From Sordariomycetes sp. S80-01Y (Eukaryota > Ascomycota > Sordariomycetes): 64,000 bases of DNA. The notes under the pieces were generated by a model, which was not told the DNA's origin, ran no database searches, and saw only the letters and a program-made list of their open reading frames with translations. The position numbers and the translations under genes were made by a program. Positions 33,974-42,646 of the stretch are shown one piece after another; within the stretch, counting starts at the first letter, position 1; each line of letters starts with the position of its first letter. The stretch covers positions 1,922,001 through 1,986,000 of the forward strand of contig JAXQJY010000031.1 of the NCBI GenBank assembly GCA_037042185.1, in the 5' to 3' direction.

Positions 33974-34136
33974 TGTACTATCAGTCAGCTCACCGCAATT
34001 GGTGTAGGTGCGAGTCTCACCGAACAGGCACTTGTACACGAATTTACAACTTGTCTAATTTTGGCTATCCTATTTGACTCTCCATAGATCCCACTCAGCT
34101 GCACCGTCGATAGGACCATCACCCAAGCTCGACCAC

Positions 34137-36065
34137 TTAGGCATCCTCCAAGATCACATCGCTAGCCTTCTCGCTCATCATGAAGAACGATATCAATGGG
34201 AAAGCACCGGGGGTGACTGGGAACACACTCGCATCGACCACGCGAAGTCCCTCCACGCCACGCACCCTGAACTTGGAGTCCAGCACGGCGTTGGGATCGT
34301 CATCCGCCCCGATAACTGCCGTTCCAGTCGCGTGGTGTCCGTACGCCTCGTCGCGGACGTACTGCCTCAGCTGCTCCTGCGTCTTGACATGTCTTCCGGG
34401 AATGACCTCGCCGACGGTGGCGTTGGGTCCACCGGGGACGGAGTCGAAGATCTTGCGAGTGAACTCAATTCCGTCAACCAAGCCTTGGACGTCGTCGTCG
34501 CCCCCGTCGGTGAAGTACTCGAAGTTGATGTCTGGGACGTCGAGAGGATCGGAGGATTGGAGACTCACACGTCCGGCGCGGTTGCGAGAGTGGGCCTCGG
34601 AGATTGTGTAAGTGTAGAAGTTGTTGCCCTCGGACAGGTAGCTGGAGTTTGTGTAGGGTGGAACATGGCCCAGGATGGCGCTCCCAGCACCGTACAGGAT
34701 CAGATCGCGCTCGCCTCGAGGGGCAACGGAGGAGGTGTACAGGACGAACTCGTAGAAACCGAGTGCAGTCCACGGCCCACGGCCCTCGAGCCACTCGAGG
34801 TAGCAGGGGTTGACTTCGATGGGCCCGTCGTTGACACAGGTGCTGAAGAAAGTGAAGTTCTTGGGGAACTCGTGGATCACAGGGACCTCATAGTGGTCCT
34901 GCAAGTTGCCACCCACTCCGGGAAGGTCAACTTTGACGGGGATGTCAAACTCCTCGAGGTGCTCCTTGGGACCGACGCCGCTGAGCATGAGGATCTGGGG
35001 CGTGTTGAATGTTCCGCCAGAGACTATGACTTCCTTGTTCGCCTTGACAGTGTGGGCAATGCCGGTGTTGTTTTTGGTAGCACGAGGATCGGCACGATAC
35101 AGCTTCTCGCCTTTGAGGTATTCGACGCCGACGGCCTTGTTGTCCTCGTTGATGTTGACCTTTGTGACAAAGCTGTCAAACTGAACCGTCAGGGGGATTC
35201 CAGTTGCGGAGCCCTCGTTGACACGGTTGCCCGCGCTGTAGCGAGCGCCCTGCTCATCGCGCTTGAAGGTAATCTGGTATACGTCGTTGTCGAGGTCACG
35301 ACCCGGGTAGTCTGCATTGATGTCCCAATTGGCGACAACATCCCAGTCGTCACTGGCAGCACGCTCATCGAAACCGAGAGCTTTGGCTGAGCCTTGGCCG
35401 ATGGCAAAGGCTTGCGGCTCACCCTCGACAAGGGTCTTGTTGGCAACGCCAATGGGCTGGTAGCCGTCGTAGCCGTGACCGGGCTCGCCTTCAGGCAGGT
35501 ATGTGTTTCGCTCAAGTCGCGTCCAGTAGTGCAGCATGTCCTCGTGGGCCCAGCTGTCATCTCCTGTGATATCCTTGATGTTATCCCAGTCCCAGTCACT
35601 CGGCCTCGTCGTCAAGCCTCCGTTGTGTGTGTCGCACCCACCCAGCGTTCCAGCCCTGGGATACCAGAGCCCCAGCTGCTTGCTGCCCTCAGGCGGATCC
35701 AAGCCAACCCATTTGCCTCCGTCGGGCTTCTCCCAGACCATCTTGCTGTTTCTGGCGCCCTGCTCCTCATCGTCGTAGTTCTTGGTGTAGAACCACCAGC
35801 CCTGCGCCTCATCCCACTGCGCGTTGCCGAAGAAGGCGGGGATGCGCTGGGAGTCGAGGTCGGTGTGGTTCTGGCCTGCTTCGAGGAGGAGGACTGAGTG
35901 ACCGGCGGTGGCGAGATTGACGGCTAGGGGAGCGCCGCCGGGGCCGGAGCCAACAACGATGTAGTCGTAGGATGTATCATCCTGGATGGGAGTCTTGGAG
36001 GATGTGGGATGCGTAAGAGAAGAAGTGGCTGAGAGTATTGCCAGCAGCGCCGAATTGAGCTTCAT
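34137..36065 (-). CDS. Secreted GMC-family FAD oxidoreductase
   Basis: A flavoenzyme oxidising alcohols or sugars with O2 or another acceptor. One exon of 642 residues begins with a signal peptide (MKLNSALLAILSATSSLTHP). The FAD-binding motif is VVGSGPGGAPLA near residue 38, then LLLEAG and the GMC signature GTLGGCDTHNGG. GMC signature 2 reads GGTFNTPQILMLSGVG. The catalytic His is in YGHHATGTAVIG, followed by VRGVEGLRVVDASVFP. The second catalytic position, normally in SGNTNA of choline-oxidase-like members, lies in TPGAFPLISFF, so no His or Asn is evident there. It ends convergently 163 nt from the aldolase. It could oxidise the NRPS product or an unrelated extracellular alcohol. Confidence 0.9.
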   Translation of the reverse strand: MKLNSALLAILSATSSLTHPTSSKTPIQDDTSYDYIVVGSGPGGAPLAVNLATAGHSVLLLEAGQNHTDLDSQRIPAFFGNAQWDEAQGWWFYTKNYDDEEQGARNSKMVWEKPDGGKWVGLDPPEGSKQLGLWYPRAGTLGGCDTHNGGLTTRPSDWDWDNIKDITGDDSWAHEDMLHYWTRLERNTYLPEGEPGHGYDGYQPIGVANKTLVEGEPQAFAIGQGSAKALGFDERAASDDWDVVANWDINADYPGRDLDNDVYQITFKRDEQGARYSAGNRVNEGSATGIPLTVQFDSFVTKVNINEDNKAVGVEYLKGEKLYRADPRATKNNTGIAHTVKANKEVIVSGGTFNTPQILMLSGVGPKEHLEEFDIPVKVDLPGVGGNLQDHYEVPVIHEFPKNFTFFSTCVNDGPIEVNPCYLEWLEGRGPWTALGFYEFVLYTSSVAPRGERDLILYGAGSAILGHVPPYTNSSYLSEGNNFYTYTISEAHSRNRAGRVSLQSSDPLDVPDINFEYFTDGGDDDVQGLVDGIEFTRKIFDSVPGGPNATVGEVIPGRHVKTQEQLRQYVRDEAYGHHATGTAVIGADDDPNAVLDSKFRVRGVEGLRVVDASVFPVTPGAFPLISFFMMSEKASDVILEDA

Positions 36066-37115
36066 CGTGACGGTTGGAACCTAGTAGCTAGCACCGGAGA
36101 TTTTGTGCGAAGGAGATGAAGGCTTCGGTCCAGTAAGCGATCAAGCTGCGGTGCACTGTCGTCTTATATGCCCCATTGAATGGTCGAGAGAAGGCCGCCG
36201 TCTGTCCGACCTCGCTCATCTTCGCCTGAAGAAACCCCGGCTTGCATCGAAGAAGAAGCTGCGCACAACAGGCCCCTCAGCGGCCACTTACAGCCAAGAA
36301 TGAGGACACCCAGGTCCCGCGGCGGATGCACGACGACGATCTCTGGGCCGATTTGGTGGCGGACCCCACCCCGAGATGATCTAATCAATCTAATCTAATC
36401 AATCTCATCTCCCCTCATCCTCTTCTTCTTGTTTGCCTGGATGCATAAAGGCTCGAGACGTGGTAAGAGATTAGTGTTGTTGGAATTAGTAGTGCTGCGC
36501 CACGTGAGAGGGCTTTTATGGTTTCATGGCCGTTCTACATGGCCTGGTGTCGTGCCGAAAGTCAACAAACGCCATCCATGAGGCACGGTTGAAGAGTTTT
36601 GAACCCTGCATGCTCAGCACCGTCGCGACTGCACCGCTCCAGAAGGATCATCACTGCGTCTGCGGGATTTCTGCCATTGGCCTTCGCGCACAAGGGGTCG
36701 CACCAGCCGCTGCCTGCTCATCGGCTCATGCCGGCATACTGTTTGATTTTCTTTACCAATGAGACCGGACATCGTGGAGGATGGATCAGATGAATGACGA
36801 CGGTTGAGAGCGACATCGGCTCTGCCAATCCGGTCTGGATGTAACGGCCAGTAGAGACCATTCTACGACGGAGGAAGTCGCTAGTGGCGCTGCAACGGCA
36901 AAGGCGGTACGATTAAGCTGTTTATTTAAGTTTAAGTCTAAATGCAGAATTGTTTCTATGAACGAATGGTCAACTCTTCTCGTCTTGCCTAGCATCATTT
37001 TACCTTTGGGCAGTCATTGCCCGTTTGATATTGCGGATACGCGATCCGCTCATCGCGGCCTTAGCCTCAGACGGCACGTGTGACCAACCATCCAAGATGG
37101 GTATCATTTCGTTGC
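36066..37115. other. Intergenic; GMC promoter and CDF 3' flank
   Basis: No gene seen over about 1 kb. The left part should be the GMC oxidoreductase promoter. It contains the short TCTAATCAA-type repeat described separately. Confidence 0.55.
36380..36407. repeat. Short TCTAATC-type tandem repeat
   Basis: Imperfect copies of TCTAATCAA and TCTAA run together, followed by a pyrimidine-rich CTCATC tract. This is a minor simple repeat in the GMC promoter region with no known function. Confidence 0.6.
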
Positions 37116-38411
37116 TTAAAGCAACTTCTTTAGTTTATGCTCATGTTCCTAGGGTTCGGTAAATATCATCGAGCATCATCCATAGTCCCAGCAGATGGGC
37201 CAACTCACCGGTTTATGGTCCGTCTCATAATCAATGTGAACAAACGCTCGCTCGATGCTTGGCAGCTTCTCTAGCTTGGTCTGCAGTTCCTCGGCGATGT
37301 CGTGGGCGACCTCGAGACGCTCGTTGCGGTCGATAACAATGTCCACTTCTGCAACAAGGCGAGGGCCAGAGTAGTATGCCCGGACGGTGTCAATTCGTTC
37401 GATGAGAGGGGAGTGTGTCATCGCTGAGCCGAGGTTAGGAACATGGAGATGGAAGAATTTGAGCGGGTACTTGCCGATGTAAGTGACATGTTGGAGCACA
37501 TCGCGGTCGGCAGTCACGCCAATGAGGAGCTGGAACTCGTCATATGCCGTGTGAAGCCAGAGGTAGGCAATCAGCAAAGAGAGCACGATTGCGCCAAGGG
37601 GGTCAATCCACCACTTGAGTTTGCTCCCGCCCACAGATGTCAAGATACCGAACCCGTTGATGAAGAGGTCGTTGCGGTGATCGCGCCACAAGATGTCAAC
37701 TTGGGAGTAGGTGTCCTTGACGGTCCAGCACAGGAAGAATAAGCCAAGCTTGGTAGCGAAAGCCACAGCCACGGCGATGACGGCTGGGAAGTGGAAGCCG
37801 TTGGTCTCCTCCTCCGAGCCAGCGGCTAGGTCCCGAGCGGACATGACGATCAGGACCAAGCTGACGGAGAACATGATGAAGCTGAATACGATGTTGCCGG
37901 CGGTGGAAATCCTTGCGCGGCCGGACGGGTACCGCCTTGGGTCGACCTTGTCGACAGCACGATGAGCCATCAGCAGCATGACGCCCGACAGGGGGTCAAA
38001 GATGGAATCAGCCATCGTCGTGAACAGAGACAACGAGCCCGAGCTGACGGCACCATATAGCTGGAGCCCACTCAGGATGATGTTGGCGCCCAGGCTTCCC
38101 TTGACACAGACCTGATACATCAGGTTGTTGCTTACGTGGGTGTCCTCGCTGTCCTGCTCATGCTCATCCACCGACTTGAGCATGGTCTTGATGGACTCAT
38201 TCTGCGTCTCATAGTATTTCTGCAAGCCGGTCGCCTTTTTGAAGCCGAGGCTGCGCTTGCGCGACGTGTTGGGGGCTTCGCGGATGTGAGGGGAGAGGTT
38301 GAGGGGGTCGGTGACGGAGTGGCGCTGTTCGACGTCGCTGCCGCGGACGGTGGTGCGGTGATGCGCGATGGACGAGCCGAGAGGTTCCATGCTGATGCTG
38401 TCGTTTCCCAT
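37116..38411 (-). CDS. Cation diffusion facilitator (CDF) metal transporter
   Basis: A divalent-metal:proton antiporter moving Zn, Mn or Fe out of the cytosol. The model is 38411-37475, 37423-37209 and 37148-37116, 394 residues. The transmembrane metal site is formed by ADSIFD (helix 2) and DHRND (helix 5), the D/D...H/D arrangement; the DSIFD-type helix is usual in fungal Mn/Fe-like CDFs. A cytosolic ferredoxin-like domain follows (SGPRLVAEVDIVI, AFVHIDYET). Intron 1 is 51 nt and frame-neutral, with a GC donor (G|GCAAGT), CTAAC branch site and TCAG end. Removing it joins HVTYI to AMTHSPLI as in relatives. A final intron (GTGAGT) adds EHEHKLKKLL. Reading without introns gives a wrong tail. 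Confidence 0.85.
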
Positions 38412-38971
38412 TGCGTTTTCGTTCTAGGAAGGCAGCTGGAAAGGGGCTTGAAGGGGACTGACGGCGACGAGGTGTGTTGTGCCCGGACCTTATCTGATCT
38501 TTCCCGGGGAGGCCGCCAACGCCTTGCCTACAGCTCCGAGCCGAGAACCCACAATAACGCCCGAAGGCCGGGTTCGCAGGGAATGTCTAATGAAGACGCG
38601 TGGCACTAGTGGCTTTGCAAAAATCTAGCTCGCAGGTACATTTTCTTCCGGCTTTAAGCTTCTTTTAGACGATCTACCTTCTGTAACAATGGGAGTGACT
38701 GGGGTCCAATCAGCTGGCATCGAACGACCCCGGGGTGCAGAACAACTGCCGGTCCGTGTGACGGAGACATCGAGAATCTACCTGCCTCGCCTGGGATTCC
38801 ACCACTCTGTGAAGCTCAGCAGGCCGTGCACTTGGGCTCTGTTCTTTGCAGGGGGATTACTAGACTACTACAATCTAAGAATTTACCCAGGTGCAGACTA
38901 AATTGGGCATAAATGTGATTGTCACGTGACATTGACTGATACTCAAAATCTTCACTCACGTCAATGTTCTC
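38412..38971. promoter_or_regulatory. Divergent promoter region, CDF transporter / AlkB-like
   Basis: A 560-nt gap between two divergent starts. It probably holds both promoters and 5' leaders. No operator was recognised. Confidence 0.5.
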
Positions 38972-39715
38972 ATGTTGCATTGCGAACCTCTCACACTTAT
39001 ACGACCCCGTCAGCTGAAACAATACAAGGACATGGAGGAGCTGGAAATCATTCCATCAGGGGTCCTGATGCAGACCGACTTCATCACCCCTGAGCATGAA
39101 TCTCAACTCATCGCCATCTTCAAGAATGAACTCACCTGGCCCGAACGCACAGGCCGCGCCTCACTGCACTATGGCTGGCACTTTTCCTACAAAACTTTTG
39201 GCATAGACCACGAAACACCCTATGTCCCTTTTCCGGACTGGCTGGTTCCCCTCCTCCCAGACGAGGACCGACAGCCGGACCAAGTCTGTCTCCAGTACTA
39301 CCCACCTGGTGCGGGCATCCCTCCCCACGTCGACACCCACAGCGCATTTGGCAAGCTCTACGCATTGAGCTTGGGCAGTCCCGTGATGATGCAGTTCCGC
39401 CACGACGGCGCGACCGGGGAGAAGGTTGAGGTGGATCTTCCGCCGAGGGGCATGATGAGGATGAGGGGTGATGCGAGACTGCACTGGACGCACGCTATCA
39501 AGTCGAGAAAGACGGACAAGCTCGAAGATGGAACAGTGAGACTGAGAGGGGAGCGATGGAGCATCACATATCGGTGGGCGTTGGAGGGGGGAGCGTGTGA
39601 TTGTGGAAATGAGAAGTTGTGCGACACGGCAATGAGGAAGAGAGGGGTTGAGAGAGAGTATCGCTGGAAAGCGGACGAACAGAAGGGACTGGAAGAAACA
39701 GGCGATGCAACTTGA
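38972..39715 (+). CDS. AlkB-like 2-oxoglutarate/Fe(II) dioxygenase
   Basis: A dioxygenase that probably removes alkyl groups from nucleic acid bases or modifies tRNA or protein. One exon of 247 residues; a second ATG 20 codons in (MEELEIIPSG, better start context) would give 227. Fe(II) ligands are His and Asp in IPPHVDTHSAF and a distal His in LHWTHAIKSR. The 2-oxoglutarate-binding Arg lies in GERWSITYRW. DQVCLQYYPPGAGI matches the AlkB nucleotide-recognition strand region. The Cys-bearing tail (GGACDCGNEKLCD) follows the core and might bind zinc. The best comparison is the ALKBH8-like oxygenase domain without RRM or methyltransferase domains. The substrate is uncertain. Confidence 0.85.
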   Translation: MLHCEPLTLIRPRQLKQYKDMEELEIIPSGVLMQTDFITPEHESQLIAIFKNELTWPERTGRASLHYGWHFSYKTFGIDHETPYVPFPDWLVPLLPDEDRQPDQVCLQYYPPGAGIPPHVDTHSAFGKLYALSLGSPVMMQFRHDGATGEKVEVDLPPRGMMRMRGDARLHWTHAIKSRKTDKLEDGTVRLRGERWSITYRWALEGGACDCGNEKLCDTAMRKRGVEREYRWKADEQKGLEETGDAT

Positions 39716-40126
39716 GGGCTATGGCTACTAAACGGGCCTAAGTCACATATCCGAGTTCCGTCATCTGGAGCGCAGCTTGAAGGCACCTGAGAAAGGTGCT
39801 CCTTCCTCGAGACTACGACACGGAGCTCGGCCTCCGGCAGAGGCCACACGAAACAACATTGAACGACACGATGATGTAAAAAAGGCTTGAAGAGAGGCAG
39901 GAGCGACGCTGTCTGGGAAGGAGGTGCAAGGCAGATTCCCTACAAAGTCGTGCAGGGCTTTCAAATGGGCGCCGCTGCCTTCCTCGTCTGTTCTTCATCC
40001 TCCTTGTCCACAACGCCCACGTCCGCCACGAGCCACCGCAGCTCCCTGACTTCGCTTAAAGAGACCGCAACACGGCTTTCAATCCCTTCAAAATTCGAGT
40101 CACTCTTCGCCTCACTTCTCATCACG

Positions 40127-40550
40127 ATGCCTACCGACGAAGTGATTTCCATCCTCGCAAAGTCTGAGACTGGCCAGATCGGCGAAGGCCCCGCCCAAGG
40201 CGCCGCCGCAGGTAAGTCTTCGCTCTACCCCTAGTCTTGCTCGGGTCTATCTGACCTCTGGCAGCTACCGCCCAGAGCATGCTTGACAAGCAGAAAAACT
40301 TGGCCGCGAAGATTACCGAGGTCAACAACAAGCCTCCTGAGGCAATCACTCAGAAGGACGCAGCGGAATTGCACTCAAAGCAGGTAAGTATCAACATTTC
40401 TCACTTCAAAGATAACGTGCCTGACTGACTACGGCGCAGGACCGTGTCCTCGGCACCAACGCTAGGACCCCAGGCGGTCTGGCCGCTCAGGTCCAGAGCC
40501 AGGCTGACCACAACGACATCAAGAAGGTGGAGGACCGCTCGAACAACTAG
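40127..40550 (+). CDS. Small SMP-domain (seed maturation protein-like) protein
   Basis: A small hydrophilic protein of 104 residues from exons 40127-40211, 40265-40383 and 40440-40550 (two introns with GTAAGT donors). It begins MPTDEVISILAKSETG and continues GPAQGAAAATAQSM, with a second Ala/Gln-rich repeat-like part (ITQKDAAELHSKQ, NARTPGGLAAQVQSQ). This matches the SMP domain of LEA-type proteins, linked to desiccation or stress tolerance and spore maturation. Expected to be cytosolic or nuclear. The frame stays open upstream to 39887, but that leader looks like 5' UTR; the chosen ATG gives the usual family start. Confidence 0.75.
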
Positions 40551-41003
40551 CTGTTACATCCTTCTGGGCCGCCACCCTTCTTAGAGGAGGTTGCCAAAAT
40601 GAACCGAAACAGGCGCCGACGTTTCGAGAGGATGGCTGCCAAGATGATGTCCATCACGTCCCAGAATTGGAAGAACCGCATCGCACGCGAGCTTTGCGCT
40701 CTCCCAGGGAAGCAACTGATGGGCATCGCAGCGCATGGCTGTCCGTTGAATCTGTACGAGAAGCAGCTGGTTTTTGACATGGTGGTGCTGGGCACTGGTA
40801 ATCTTTGCGATGTTTGTAAATATGGCCGTCGTTGCGTAGATTGCGGAGTTCCATGCTGAGTAACGTCACGCTGATGTGCACGGCCAATCTCGTGGTGCGG
40901 CATCGAAGGGAAAGGTGCTGATCTTGGAGGAACTCGACATCACAAGTGGTCATTATCTTTTTTATTTCGTCCCGCTAGCTTCACTATTTCAATTGACGAA
41001 TGC
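40551..41003. other. Convergent 3' flanks
   Basis: Lies between the SMP gene (+) and the aldo-keto reductase (-). An 86-codon plus-strand frame at 40599-40859 has no domain and is probably 3' UTR. Confidence 0.5.
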
Positions 41004-42159
41004 CTAATCTTGCCTCGCCGGATCCAAAGTCACCTTGTTTTGGGTGATGGCGTCGATCTCGGCCAAGATCTCGGGCGTCAGCTTATCGATGATCTTGAGC
41101 GCGCCCACGTTCTCCTCAATCTGCTCCGGGCGGCTCGCGCCCGTGATGACGCTGCTGACATTCGGATTCCTCAGACACCAGGCCACGGCAAGCTGGCTCT
41201 GAGAGATGCCCAGCTTGTCGGCGATGGGCTTCAGCTTCTTGACCGTGTCAATGTCCTTCTTCCACTCCTCGTCGGTGCCGCCCCCGATGCGGCCGCGCAT
41301 CATGTCGGCGAACTTCTCCTTTGAGTCGGCGAAGCGGGAGTTGGGCGGGGGCACGCCGTCGACGACGTCGTTGTACTTGCCGCTCAGAACGCCGAACTTG
41401 ATGGGGGAGAAGGTGGTCAGGCCGAGGCCCATGCGGGAGTACAGGCGCTGGAACTGGCCCTCGACCTTGGCGCGGGCCAGCATGTTGTACTGCGGCTGCT
41501 CGACGATGGGGGCGATGAGCTTGAGGTCCTTTGCGATGCCGACCTGTTCATCCGAATCAGCGGCTTGTTCGCAGCCAACGGCTATGGGGTCGAGTAGGGC
41601 GGGGTGCGAGGCACGAGTGAGATGAACTTACAGCTTCTTGGATCTCATCGGCGGACCACTCCGACGTTCCCCAGTAAAGAGCCATGCCCTTGTCAATAAC
41701 ATAGTTGAATGCGCGCACCGTCTCCTCCATGGGCGTCAGGCGGTCTGGCCTGTGCGCGTAGACGACATCGACGTATTCAAGCTCCAGCCTCTGGAGACTG
41801 GACCGCAGCCCCTCGACGATGTGCTTCCGCGACAGGCCGTGGTTGTTGATGAGGACCTCGCCGTTGACGGCGCCCCAGTTGATCTTTGTGGTGATGACCA
41901 GGTCGCTCCGCCTCCAGCCGAAGTGCTTGATGGCCTTGCCCATGACCACCTCGCTCTGGCCGGCGGCGTAGTTCTCGGCCGTGTCGAAGAAGTTGACGCC
42001 CAGGTCGTAGGCCTTCTTCATGCAGGCAAAGGCCGTCTCGTCGGCCGCGTAGCCGCCGTACGTCATCCAGCCGCCGAGGGAGATGGCTGAGACGTGCAGG
42101 CCAGAGCGGCCGAGGCGGCGGTAGAGCATGCCCGTGTTGCGGGGCTCGGGGAAGGCCAT
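41004..42159 (-). CDS. Aldo-keto reductase, Kv-beta-like (AKR6 type)
   Basis: An NADPH-dependent aldehyde/ketone reductase with a TIM barrel, closest in wording to the voltage-gated potassium channel beta-subunit-like AKRs of fungi. Exons 42159-41632 and 41543-41004 give 355 residues. The active-site tetrad is visible: Asp and Tyr in FFDTAENYAAG, Lys in ITTKINWG, His in VYAHRPDRL. The cofactor-binding end includes ITGASRPEQIEENV. LYWGTSEWSADEIQEA directly precedes the intron, which has a GTAAGT donor. Probably cytosolic. A true channel partnership is unproven; many fungal members act on small aldehydes or xenobiotics. Confidence 0.9.
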
Positions 42160-42646
42160 GATGTCTGTCTTTGCCGGTATTGCTGTGGGGGAGGGATGGA
42201 GGGCTGGACGAGGGAGGGAGCGGTTGAGAGAGCGGACTGGGATTGCAATTGAGGGTTCCTCGAGGGTGGCAAGATGGAGGTTATTAAAAAAGAGGGAAGT
42301 CTTCCCATGACGGAGAATCTGACGGAGGGGTCAATTGGGGAAAGTTGGAGCTTCCCAGCGAGTTTTCCGCCGCCGGTGAAATTCTCGGACTGTCCAAAAG
42401 GGGCGTCCTCTAGCGGGGGATCGGCATGTGGATGTTCTCCCCACCAGCAGGAATAGTGCGGGGAAGCGCCCCCTGAGGACCCTTCTGGACGCTCAATCTG
42501 CTCGCCGGATGTGTCACGCCGTGCGCAGCCGCAGTGATCGCTGCTTCTGTTGATGTTTCGACGGTCGGGCCGAGAGGAGATGTCAATTGAAGAAGTCCGC
42601 TTGTGCTGGGTGCTTAGAAATGACGAGGGTTTTCTTTTTGTCTTTT
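42160..42646. other. Intergenic; AKR promoter
   Basis: A 487-nt gap between two minus-strand genes. It should hold the aldo-keto reductase promoter and the end of the regulator transcript. No gene was seen. Confidence 0.5.

Noticed and set aside
34074-35390. A 438-codon plus-strand frame across the GMC gene
   Set aside because: It is the antisense shadow of the GMC oxidoreductase, which has a complete domain set on the minus strand.
39887-40126. N-terminal extension of the SMP-domain protein, possibly a targeting peptide
   Set aside because: The Ser/Thr-rich leader resembles pyrimidine-rich 5' UTR, and the downstream ATG gives the usual family start.
40599-40859. An 86-codon basic plus-strand frame with a Cys-rich end
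   Set aside because: Lies just after the SMP stop and has no domain; most likely 3' UTR.
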